Part shown: in pieces, positions 49,207 through 64,000 of the stretch
How positions within the stretch are numbered: the first letter of the stretch is position 1
Layout: the number at the start of each line of letters is the position of its first letter
Assembly (NCBI GenBank): GCA_963402885.1
Contig: OY727096.1
Coordinates: 8,131,501-8,195,500 of the forward strand
DNA from: Antedon bifida
Lineage: Eukaryota > Echinodermata > Crinoidea > Comatulida > Antedonidae
Length of the DNA: 64,000 nucleotides
Direction of reading: 5' to 3'
Translations under genes and position numbers: made by a program
Notes under the pieces: model-generated
Told to the model about the DNA's origin: nothing
What the model saw: the letters and a program-made list of their open reading frames with translations, nothing else
The model's database searches: none

Positions 49207-49429
49207 TTTAAAATCTATAATAAACAAAAATAGGAATATTATGAGTCAGTACAGTTTCAAGATATCAACCAATTAATACAGATTTTAATTATACATTTTG
49301 TCTCGATGCTACAAAATGAATTAGAGTGTAGTGCTATGAATCTAACACATCTTCAACACTGAAACATACTGTAGTAGTAGGAGAGTTATTTGAAGTAGAA
49401 TAAAGCCAATCCTTTATTGTTATTGTTTT

Positions 49430-49522
49430 TATGGACATGATGATGTCATATCACTACCATGTTTGGGCAAACACTAACTATATTTGGGCACACACTCTGT
49501 AGTCACTGAGAGTCAGAGCTTT
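49430..49522 (+). mobile_element. MITE family A, degraded copy 5
   Basis: Keeps the interior (ATGGACATGATGATGTCATA, CACTACCATGTTTGGGC) and a trace of the right end (CAGAGCTTTAG); the left terminus is lost. Confidence 0.5.
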
Positions 49523-50284
49523 AGAGTCTGTGAATCATCACCTGTACACTACTGAGATACAAAAACTGTGATTTATCTATCAGAAACTATCAGAGATTAA
49601 CTCCGAAAATGCAGTCACCAAAATTGGCAAAAAAGTTATTTAACAATAACATTAAAAAAAAAAAAAATTCCTAGATCCTGGAAATCAAGATTATTATACA
49701 TCCTGAGAAACAGGTCAGGTCACCAAACAGCAAATAATCATGTTTTTTAAATGATATAGAAAATAATATAAAATAGAAACATTATTTGGTTATACTGTAC
49801 TGTATCATACCAGGGGTTCACAACAGTTTTCTAACTTGGGAAAACTGGTAAATAATGTTGCATGTCAGATATAGAGCTGACCATAGTTACACGGGGAAAA
49901 GCCTGGAATTTCATGGGCTTTAAGGACACTAACCGTCTTTTTGTATTTATTTTATTTTTTAGCAGTCTCAGCTTTTCACAGGCCATAGGTAGGCCTAAAA
50001 AAATGCACTGGCATTGCCTGTTGAGAACCTCTATTTTATACATTACAGTCAAAGGTCAATAAAACAGGGGTAAAATATAAATAATATATTATAAATCTAA
50101 AATATAAACTAAAAAAATTATTTTTATGAAATTGTGATACTAGGCTATTATGTAAGTAATGTTGCAAAATGTAAAATTGAACTGAATTGAACCGGGTACC
50201 TATTTATTGGTATTATTGACTCAATCAAGGACAATAATAGGAATAAGTACTACTATTTAAAAAATGCAAGTCAGAGTAGGGTCC

Positions 50285-50455
50285 AAAGATTCTTGTCGTC
50301 CAAATTTGAAGTGTGGTAAAGCCGAAAGTGTAGCAAATGTTTGGAACACACTTCCTGCGACAACAATAACATTGTAGAAGCTAACAGTAATCTTGAATTC
50401 AAGAAATGTTTCAAGAAGACGAGAGAGGCTACTACTACTACTAAATAAATAAAAG
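50285..50455 (+). pseudogene. Remnant of a LINE reverse transcriptase C terminus
   Basis: Reading across one stop or frameshift, the plus strand gives ESVANVWNTLPATTI... followed by EANSNLEFKKCFKK. This resembles the C-terminal tail shared by many jockey/CR1-type LINE proteins (RVVNxWNSLP ... SxNxFKxxL). Only the last 50-60 residues survive. The call rests on motif memory and is moderate at best. Confidence 0.4.
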
Positions 50456-50464
50456 GGTCCGCGT

Positions 50465-51035
50465 CTGAGGTTCAGGGACGATTCGGCCCTGAGACGATTC
50501 GGCCCGGGACTATTCGGCCCACTTTTGGTGGGACGATTCGGCCCACTTTTGGGCCGAAACATCCCACTTTGTGGGCCGAAACGTCTCACTTTAGACCAAA
50601 TTCATATTCATTTTTTTTTTATTTATCAAGTTTTTAAAGGTGTTTAACAATCCGTATTTTATTGATATTGATAAAGTTGATATAATATATATAATAAATT
50701 ACTAAAAAAACGTAATTTTATATTCAATTTATTACTTCGAAAACCTTGTTTATTTCGTGCATTCGCCAAGCGGCCAACAGAGGGCGTAACTTGTTTACGT
50801 TCGCGTGACTAAAAAATGATTATTTTTGACAATGTTTTCAAAATGTTTGCTTTATTACATCTTTATCACTAGTAGTGCTACCCCATAGTCACTCTGAAAA
50901 TAAAGTTTGGGGAAAAAAGCTTATTTTATCGTCTCAGGGCCGAATCGTCCCGGGCCGAATAGTCCCGGGCCGAATCGTCCCAGGGCCGAATCGTCCCGGG
51001 CCGAATCGTCTCAGGGCCGAATCGTCCCGTTACCG
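50465..51035. repeat. Inverted GC-rich cluster of CGAATCGTCCCGGGC units
   Basis: The left arm (50470-50590) has about six GACGATTCGGCCC units. The right arm (50930-51035) has six of the inverse, GGGCCGAATCGTCCC. Between them lie about 340 bp of AT-rich DNA. The arms contrast sharply with the surrounding base composition. A single related unit (GGGACGATTAGGCCCACTT) is near 59715. Confidence 0.75.
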
Positions 51036-51889
51036 CGTCTGATAGGATTAGGCCAACTTCGGCCACAGACAATTTCGGCCACAGACAATAATACTACCAT
51101 ATCTATGGAACGCCCATAGTGCCATTGATAGGGGAACAATGAGACACGACAATGTAATACAGGATTATCGATTTCATTGTGTTTTACTTTTGTTTTTTGT
51201 TTTTACACAGGAAAACACGGACACAGACAAACTTGGCAATTAATTAATTAATTAATAATGAAAATAAAATACGAACACGTATTTTGTAGCTAGGTGGCAT
51301 GATGAGATAAGAAACGAAGAATTACGTAGATACCGATATTTCAGAGTACAAAAAATACAATACGGTGAAAATTAAAATGTATAGTTTTTACAAATAAAAG
51401 AAATGAATGAGGCCTAAGTGATACTAATTTGTTTGTGTCAGGGTACAATAGAAATGATTTATAATATAAGAAACAAAGATTTACTAAAGTGATAATTACT
51501 GTAAATGTTTCGGTAAAGAATTATTAACGTCATGTACATTTTTCTATAAATATAAAATGAATCATGAAGTACGTAGGGATATATACTAATTTTAATGTGT
51601 CGAGGTACATACAATACACAACTTTGAAGGAATAAGAAACGGAAGAATAAAGTGGTTAAGAATACGATTTATTTTATCGGAAGAAACAATTGAAGAAAGT
51701 ATATAATTATTAAGAATTAATATGTTGTAAGATGTAAATGAAACACTGGTAAATAAATGTTAATAGAAATGCGTGCGTTTGTTTTTGCGTGTAAAATTTT
51801 ACCTAATAAAATGAACTTGAAATATTAGTAAAACACCACTACCCAAGAGGAATTATGCGAAGGCATTGAAGAATTTTTTTTTTAGATAT

Positions 51890-52400
51890 GTTTCTGAACA
51901 GGCTCGGAATGAATTTCTGACTGTTTGCGTCATGAGAAGGTACGTGGAAAACCCCGTCATATGGGTCGTTGATTTGTCCGTAGTCATTGCATTTTGCCGG
52001 GGATTCCCCATCATTTAAGTATTTCCGTAGTACCCTATTTATCTTCATTTCCCTACGTCCGTAATATTGGGCCGAATTTCCGTAGTAATTACGGACGTTC
52101 CGAACTTTGAAATAACAGTGTTTGATTGCTTCTTTCTGCAAATTTCTTTCATATTTTCTTTTCTGGAGTGTGGTTTAAGCAACACTGTTGTACAGTTTAG
52201 TGGATAAATGAAAATGAATTTTTTCAATTGTTGTTTTACTGACTTACTTAGCATTTATTGAAAAATAATACAATTCAACGTTTTGCTCAATATATTTATA
52301 GCAGCAATTATTAATTGATAATAGGCCTAGTAATTAGTTTGAGGACTTCCTCTGACGTTCGCATTGAACGCAACAAATGTTATCCTTAGTCGCATTTTTA
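51890..52400 (+). repeat. Older dispersed repeat, uninterrupted copy
   Basis: Full-length relative of 39050-39204 plus 40706-41150. At 52070 it reads GTAATATTGGGCCGAATTT, corresponding to the point where the foldback transposon interrupts the other copy. No coding frame. Confidence 0.65.
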
Positions 52401-54246
52401 TCCGAATTATTACTCATTTTGTTTGTATATTGACATGATATGATATGTTCATTTATTATGTGCTTAAAATATGTTAAATGCATATCGCCGCAAATTACTC
52501 AATATTATTTTTATGTTGGGTCTGATATGTTCGTTTTATTTATGCACCTGTGTTCTTAAGACATGACCTGAGCTCCATGATAAAACATTGAATTACTCCT
52601 GTGTTGTATTAAAAACCAATCAAATGAAGACGACAAAGTTTTATTAAATTTATTTTTTTTTATCACTAATTTTCTTCTTGATTCTGCTTGTATTGATGTG
52701 TAAGTTCCTGATATTCCTCTTTGTTCCTTAGGTCACCTAAGCAATGGAAGGAAAAACGTTTTAATTCAACTTATTTTTTTTTCTTAGCATTTCTTTTTTC
52801 ATAGCCAAACTATTAATACGTCTGTACTAAGAGAGTATTTAACTGTGTCACTGACAGTTGAATTTGTTTTTCGCCAAGACTCCATGATACAACTAAACTG
52901 GAATGGAAACAACAAATCTAATAAATGCAAATTGTAGTGGAATAACGTTAAGAATGATAACACTGTAATGTGTAGTAATAGTCATAAAAAATACTATACA
53001 ACAAAGCATGAGATGCGATAACTAATAGCAAAAACAATAGCACGGTCTAATTATGCGTGAATGGCACGCCATAGAAATCTGTTGTGGCCGAAACTGTCTG
53101 TGGCCGAAACGGTCATATGCCGTCTGATACGACCCGCCAGCCTCTTTTTTACGCCACTTCATTAAATCAATTGTAATTTAGGTGGCGCAAGCGGCAATGC
53201 TGAGTTAAATGTAAATGTACAGTATGACTAATAAGCTAGACCTAGCTAGCCAGTAAGCAACTAAAGACCTAGGCTAGGCGGCCCTACCTAGCCTAGGCCT
53301 AGGCACTATAGGTTAGGCCGGGTGGGTCCCTACCTGGCTGGACCCGATAAAGCCGGCGATGCTTCTTGTGGTAAAATGCACAGACGTACTTACCTCTACG
53401 TTTGTCAACGAAATGAATAATGACACACAATGACCTTTCTTATTTATTTACTCACGCACGGTGACAAATTTATTGTGAATTTATTTTTACCACCACCGAT
53501 AAAGAAAGAAAGAAATCAGCCTAGGCCTAGCGTATTGGGGAACAATCGAGACGGTTATATTATTTTTATTTTCAGTAATGCAGCGCCCCCTAGAAAAGTT
53601 CGCGATTAAAAAACTGTCTTTATATATATTCGAAATCCCGCCACTGGAAAAATGAATAGGAATAGACCCTATTTCTTTTTAAGCAAAATGATTTGCATAT
53701 ATTCAAATCATTTGGAATTGTTGCTGATTATTTAAACAGTTTCTTGTTCTCAATAAAAAGATACGCATGAACAAATTAAATAATAAAATCTGACATTAAA
53801 TGTTTTATTTGTTGAATGATTGAAACGGCCGTAAGTACATATACTGCCGTGAAGCACCTTCAATAAATCATATCTACATGTGATATCATAATTATGTAAC
53901 AATAAAGTAACTCAAACATTTTAAAATTGTCCAGATAAGCCTACATATCTATATATTAGTGTAATTTATAAATACCTGTTATTGTTTCCTCTAAAAAAAA
54001 CATAGTACTATAGCTAAATTTATTGTAATAATTATAAATATAAAAACAAATGTTTGTAAAAAAACTGTATAAATTAAAACTTAAAACAATACTTTGTGCT
54101 TTTTAGTTCACCACTAAACATGAAGATATATAAAAATGGTGAAATATAAGAAAACCATGCGATAATATGTAAAAATAGGGAGGTTTATGTACATTTTGAA
54201 TTTTTACAATGAATTGTAACAATGTAATTTATTAACAAAGATTTAT

Positions 54247-54375
54247 ATGCTACCACCCCTTCTCTCCTACAACCCCTTCTCTCCTACAACCCCTTCCCTC
54301 CTACAACCCCTTCCCTCCTTATATCCCTACAACCCCGTTCCATCCCTACAACCCTCTCTCTTACAACCACAAACA
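54247..54375 (+). repeat. CT-rich minisatellite, unit CCTACAACCCCTTCTCT
   Basis: About seven imperfect units of 15-17 bp. The 60-aa frame over it is a by-product. Confidence 0.85.
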
Positions 54376-55087
54376 AACCCCTGTACATGCCTCTTAATAA
54401 AAGCTATCTGCATTCAAGTAAAAACTTGATCAGAGAAAATGAGGCTTTCAACACTGAAATGACAAACAATACTACAAGAGATTTGCAAGATTGGAATTCA
54501 CTGAGCTGGCAAGATTAACAATGAGTATTCTATTAGACGTTGAACCAGTCAGGTCAGAAGGTCAGCCTTTAAATGCTCACAAAAAATAATACAAGCTAGT
54601 TATGATAACAAGATAATAGTATATGGAATAAGTTTGAGAGAACTGTATTTGTACAGAGATATATTTCCATGGGCATTACCAAACTGTTCCAAGGTCAAAA
54701 TTACAATCAAAATTGAGTTGGAAAAACTCAAAAGAATTCATATAACATTGCTATGTATAACAAATATATTATATGTTTAGTATTTAATTTTGGAATGAAA
54801 AAGTATGTAAATTTGTTTGAAAAGAAAAAACAAACACCCACTTCCCCGCTCACTGGTTGCCTATCTTTATGAATTCAACTATCCATATTAAACTAGAGTT
54901 TACAGATTATAAAATATTGATTAACAAATCTCTTATTAATAAAAAGTTTATAGAATTATTTAGTACAGTAGTTACAATATTCATTTCATCTCTTTTTTAA
55001 CTGCTTAAATATATTTTGTAGAAAACATTTGCTATAAAAATATTTTAATAAAATATAAAATTGATTTACTTTTTTTTCAATTCAAAT

Positions 55088-58000
55088 CTAGAGTTGTTCA
55101 ACCTTTTCCTTTTCACCCTGTGCAAAAACTAGCATGGCAAGTTGTTGTCGTGAGGCTAAGCCGTCTGCACGACTTTCTAAACATCGTTGGTAGTGATCTT
55201 CTCGGAGGGTTGGCTGGCAGACTCTTTCGTGATAACGTTCCTTAAGAGCTGGGTCGACAGCCCGGAAGACATGCAGCTTCGTTGCAAGAAACATCTCAAA
55301 GAGATCCGTGTCGGACTGGATGTGATCCGTGCTGCTTCCTGGGTGTTTCTCATCCCAGATTTGACGAGCATTTACAAAATCGGAGTTATAAAAGCTTGCA
55401 TGCTCATATAAAAGATTTTCAAAACGTCCAACATTTTTCGAGACCTCAATTTTTTCTGGATTTGGAGTATCCTTGTAGATAATGGTGGTGTCGTATTGTG
55501 AGAACGGAATTGGAAAGAAGACTTGGTAACCGAGAATAGAATTCATTCGAACACGATTTAGATATTCCTGGGATAATTCAGCATTTACAGTGCTGAGGAA
55601 AAATAAAGTTTCGGGTGGATGTTTCGCAGATATAACGTCCATAATGGCAATTGGAGATGGGATCGTGGTTTTCACGCTGATCCATGATATGCGAGAACCA
55701 GCATACTTTCTTACGTAATGTGACACGAGTTGTTTTATGTTACTGTAAATATCATCTTGAGCCATAACACGAGCTTCTGCAGGCGTATAGATAAAAATTA
55801 GCATCAAAGCAGAATTGTCGTGCGTTTCTAAGCAAACGGATGCATAAGACTCCAGAAAAACTTTCAGTTGTTCACGGTCATTTATCGTGACGGGAACAAT
55901 GATTGTTACCTGGTTGTACTCCGTCACGTAGGGCATGTTGATGATCTCCGCAGGCCCAAGCGGCCGCAGTAGTTGGACTCTTTTCTGGACTGTCTGCTTA
56001 TCTATAGTCTGTAACTGTAGATCTAATGTGTATTCCATACCTCTGGTTGGATCAAATCTTCGATAGCCGTTTACGAGTCTCCCTCCAGAGGAGAAGGTAT
56101 CACTGTAATCCGAGTTTAGCTTACTCATCGCGGTGCCTAGGATTTCATCAATATCTTGCTTGTCCGGACCAACTAATTGGGTTTTCGGGTTTATCTCAGA
56201 ATGACCATATATGTGAGTTGTCGTAAAATACTGCCATCCAATCACGTCGAATCGTGTAGTCGGCTTAAATGGTTCGTTAGTACCGGTTGGCCACGTCCAT
56301 CCATCCTCACCAGCTGGTGTGTAAGGAACAACCTTTTCAATCTCGTTTTTTATTTTCTCTATTTCCAGTTCCGTTTCATTAATGGCTACCTCTGAGAAGA
56401 ATTTGTGAAGTTGGTAGATAGAGCGTCTCTCTGTCACGTGAAAGACTGTGATGGCTTGTCGCATGTGTGCATCATTCATTTCTAACTCGCCAAGTGATTT
56501 TCCATCAAAGTTGTAACTGTTATAAATTGAACCCTACAAAATATAAAATTTAAAAAATACAGTATATTATTATATAAATTACAGTATATAATTATTGTAC
56601 AATTTGTGTTATATACAGTATATTAATTTATTTATTTTATTTCAAAACTCAAACCAACAGCAAAATTAATTCGCAATTACAGGAGGGTTAACATGCAATA
56701 CAGAAAGGGAGCCAAATACAATGAACATAGGCCTATACTAATTTATATTTATTTTAATAAATAGCATTAAACTATTATAATAAACTACTAAAAAATATTA
56801 ATAAAACATTTTTTTTATTGACAGGAATCAACAAACTTTGTGGTATATTATTTCAAATGGTTGTTGCCATGCGGTAATGGGTTAAAATCTGCTTTTAATT
56901 GGTCGAATGATGATGCTAATGTTCATTTTGTAAAGTTTTAATTAATAAAATTATCCATTTTTTAATTTTACTATTCCTTTGGTTATTTTTATACTGTTAT
57001 TTCTAAGCAATTTTTAACCTTTAGTTTATATTTTTATATCTATGCGTCAGTGTAAAGCTACACTATCAAACTTGTTTGATAAAAAAAAAGTGTGATGTGC
57101 CAAAATATGGTAGTGATATGCCTAAATATGGTAGTGATATAACATCATCATATCCATGGGCACATCACATTTTTTTGACACATAAAGTTTGATAGTGTAG
57201 ACGAGCCTTAAAGCATCATGTACTAATCCATATAGTGGACAGTGGATTAATTTGCATTGAATAAGCATTTAGCTACAAGGTACAGTATTCTTGGCCTAAT
57301 TAAGATGCAGGCCATAGCATTGTAGTCTTTACCTCATAAAGACTGGTACACTGTTGATTGGCATGCTGATAAACACATCTACCAACTTCAAGATCAGATA
57401 GACTACTGGTTGATGTCTTAATACAATCACCGATGTCTGGCCCGAATTTCTTTAGCAAATTCCGAGAAATGATGTAACCTGAAATAGAAATGAATAGAGA
57501 ATACAATGATGTATATTTTTATACTGTGGCTTCATGGTGAAAATACTACAACAATACTACAGTGATCTTCATAAGTTAGGATGCCCTTGGCTGGTCACAA
57601 AGAAAATAGTGTACGCTTGGATCAGAACGGTCAGATTTGGCATTATAAAGACAAAGCAAAATGTTTGTATGAAAACACAAATGAATACTGTATGATGTTA
57701 CAATTCCACACATTACATAGGAGGTTTTTTTTTCATATTAGGCCTACTGATTTTCTGGGCAATCAAATTAATTTTGATCGGTATTATTTTAGATTAAAGC
57801 TCTGTCTAACAGTCTACATTACCAAACTTTATGTGACAAAAAAATGTGATGTATCAATATATGGACATGATGATGTCATACTGTATCACTACCATATTTA
57901 AGCATATCACTACCATATTTGGGCACATCAAACCTTTTTTGTAAAACTAGTTTGATAGTGTAGACAGAGCTTTAAACTTCATAACCTTACTGTTAAACAT

Positions 58001-58890
58001 TTTTAGATTGATTGAGACATAGCAAAATGAAATCTATATAAGTAACCAATGAAAATATGTATAATTTTTTTTTAGCACCGAATGTTATTAGGCATAACAT
58101 GTGTAGATGTGTGTAATTGCAACTGTTTCTGTATTATTATGGTGTTGGGAGAAATATCCAATGTAACATCCATACCAGCCTCCTTTCTGCAGTAGGTAAA
58201 TCCCATATCAATTTCTCTAGTTGGCAGTCCAATGTACGTGTCACGTCCGATGCTGATGTGATTAACAAAATTCATCAATTTATCGCCATTTAAATATATA
58301 TCATCTTGTATCAACATAAACCAATCATAATCTTTTGCAAAATGTTCAAATATATAGTTCCACGTTTCAAAAGTGTACATGATTGGTTGTTCAGCTGAAA
58401 ATTGAACAATCTGCATTCCAGGTGGTAGGGCTGAATCCACTGGTTTATTTGTAAAAAATACTATTTTTGGCACCAAGTGTCCAATTGTTTTATTGATCGC
58501 GACACTCATAGATTCTAAATCCATACCGTGTGTTGCAGCCACAGCGACAAATATCTTATCTTTTATCTGAAGTTCCGGGGCAACATATCGGAATCGGAGG
58601 AGATTGTTGCGTTCAACCGTTTTCTTTTCTGGTGGATTGTGAGCTGTCATTAATACCGGTTGAAATTCTTCATCATCCATTGGATTACCATTGCCATCAA
58701 GACCATACAGTGAGTATGTCTTCCTGCTCGATCCTAGGCCTATGTGTGCTAAGCCTAACCTCTCGACACCACAGGTTGAGTTCACTAAAGGCGAGCACAG
58801 AAAACTAAGTGTCACTCCAACACTTGCTCCTATCAATATTGAAATGAGTGGTCGCCATCGCCTCATTGTACGGTTTATTGTTGAAGACAT
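55088..58890 (-). CDS. CHPF: Chondroitin polymerizing factor, complete, 3 coding exons
   Basis: Golgi type II membrane partner of chondroitin synthases in building the GlcA/GalNAc chain. Exons: 58890-58176, 57478-57333, 56533-55088. Phases agree, giving 768 aa (human about 775). Residues 14-32 are the membrane anchor (RPLISILIGASVGVTLSF, like human). Residues 110-290 are the first glycosyltransferase-like domain, with QDD at 195-197. LVNGYRRFDPTRGMEYTLDL from residue 440 is almost identical to vertebrate CHPF. The second transferase-like domain has TLFFLSTVNAEL near 596-607 where catalytic synthases carry a DxD metal site; its absence is typical of CHPF. The C terminus, RQQLAMLVFAQ, also matches CHPF. 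Starts 294 bp from PSMC5 in the opposite direction. CHPF and CHPF2 separated within vertebrates, as far as I know, so this may be the single pro-orthologue. Confidence 0.94.
56535..57332. other. CHPF intron 2
   Basis: Contains short AT-rich repeats (CAGTATATTA-type) near 56560-56630 and MITE family A copy 6. Nothing coding is seen. Confidence 0.6.
57054..57210 (-). mobile_element. MITE family A, copy 6
   Basis: AAGCTACACTATCAAACTTG left end, TTTGATAGTGTAGACGAGCC right end; interior with two AAATATGGTAGTGATAT units. In CHPF intron 2. Confidence 0.8.
57797..57972 (+). mobile_element. MITE family A, copy 7
   Basis: AAGCTCTGTCTAACAGTCTA left end (with a short insertion) and TTTGATAGTGTAGACAGAGC right end, flanked on both sides by TA (TTAA). 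Interior has two CACTACCATATTT units. In CHPF intron 1. Confidence 0.85.
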
Positions 58891-59184
58891 TATAATTATT
58901 TATCTATTATATGTATTTTAGCAGTACTTTTGCGTGATTCTCTACATTATTCCTGTTTTTCTTCGACAAATTTGTTGAAAGATGACATCCTATTCGTCGT
59001 ACTTCTTTCTGCCAACTGTACCAATCCCTCTATCTTGTTTTTAAGTCTAGTAATAACTATAGCCTTTAAATAAGACGTTTCGTGACTTATAACTTCCATC
59101 TGTCTTTTTATAAAGTACAATCAACTACAAAAGACGTATGTGAATAAGACTACGGGTATCCCATCATGCTTGGAAAGTTTAAAG
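58891..59184. promoter_or_regulatory. Shared bidirectional promoter region of CHPF and PSMC5
   Basis: Only 294 bp separate the two divergent start codons, so 5' UTRs and core promoters of both genes must fit here. There is no obvious TATA box. A CCAAT word lies near 59019-59023 (ACCAATCCCTC), and ACGT-containing words occur near 59070 and 59130. Transcription starts cannot be placed from sequence alone. Confidence 0.55.

Positions 59185-64000
<4,816 letters not shown>

Larger units (their letters stand above)
49207..55087. other. Intergenic stretch between ABCB6 and CHPF
   Basis: No gene supported. It should contain the ABCB6 promoter and any 5' UTR exon (not located) and the CHPF 3' UTR. 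Contents: a degraded MITE, a LINE 3' remnant (50290-50450), an inverted GC-rich repeat cluster (50465-51035), an AATTAATTAATT run at about 51240, a dispersed repeat copy (51890-52400) and a CT-rich minisatellite (54247-54375). Confidence 0.5.

Noticed and set aside
49207-49227. Upstream in-frame ATG at 49227 as the ABCB6 start
   Set aside because: It lies against a TTATTATAG acceptor-like site and adds MFIIDFK, which has no counterpart in ABCB6. The ATG at 49206 aligns better with the family N terminus.
50907-51119. Frame reading GPNRPGPNSPGPNRPRAESS
   Set aside because: Translation of the GC-rich inverted repeat units; the opposite arm gives the same text on the other strand.

Overview
The window is animal nuclear DNA from a marine invertebrate, most likely an echinoderm. 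It is AT-rich, genes have GT-AG introns, miniature inverted-repeat elements (MITEs), SINEs and minisatellites fill the introns, and the octamer TAGGCCTA recurs throughout. The phylum is inferred from general look and protein similarity only; the species is not identified.

Layout. 0-9 kb: mostly non-coding, with one unrecognised signal-peptide exon (1475-1946, minus) and a MITE at 8965-9274. 9.4-15.6 kb: a tandem segmental duplication carrying two intronless, minus-strand genes for type I membrane receptors with Ig-like ectodomains. The ectodomains are nearly identical. The tail of one copy is a coding minisatellite with eight tyrosine motifs; the other tail has two. This is the most novel-looking part of the window. 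15-23.4 kb: gene desert with dispersed and tandem repeats. 23.4-49.2 kb: a complete ABCB6 orthologue on the minus strand, 19 coding exons joined in frame to 837 aa. Its introns hold a 5S-derived SINE, several MITE families, a 1.5 kb foldback transposon nested in an older repeat, and minisatellites. 49.2-55 kb: intergenic repeats. 55.1-58.9 kb: a complete chondroitin polymerizing factor (CHPF) gene, minus strand, 3 coding exons, 768 aa. 59.2 kb to the right edge: PSMC5 (proteasome ATPase Rpt6), plus strand, 10 of probably 11 coding exons, head-to-head with CHPF across 294 bp.

How the genes relate. ABCB6 (porphyrin and heavy-metal related ABC transporter), CHPF (Golgi chondroitin synthesis) and PSMC5 (26S proteasome) are housekeeping genes with no common pathway. 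ABCB6 and CHPF are also linked in human (2q35), so their proximity may be ancestral. The Ig receptors look like accessory signalling or immune genes: sequence-level signs point to a surface receptor whose number of SH2-docking tyrosines changes through tandem repeat copy number.
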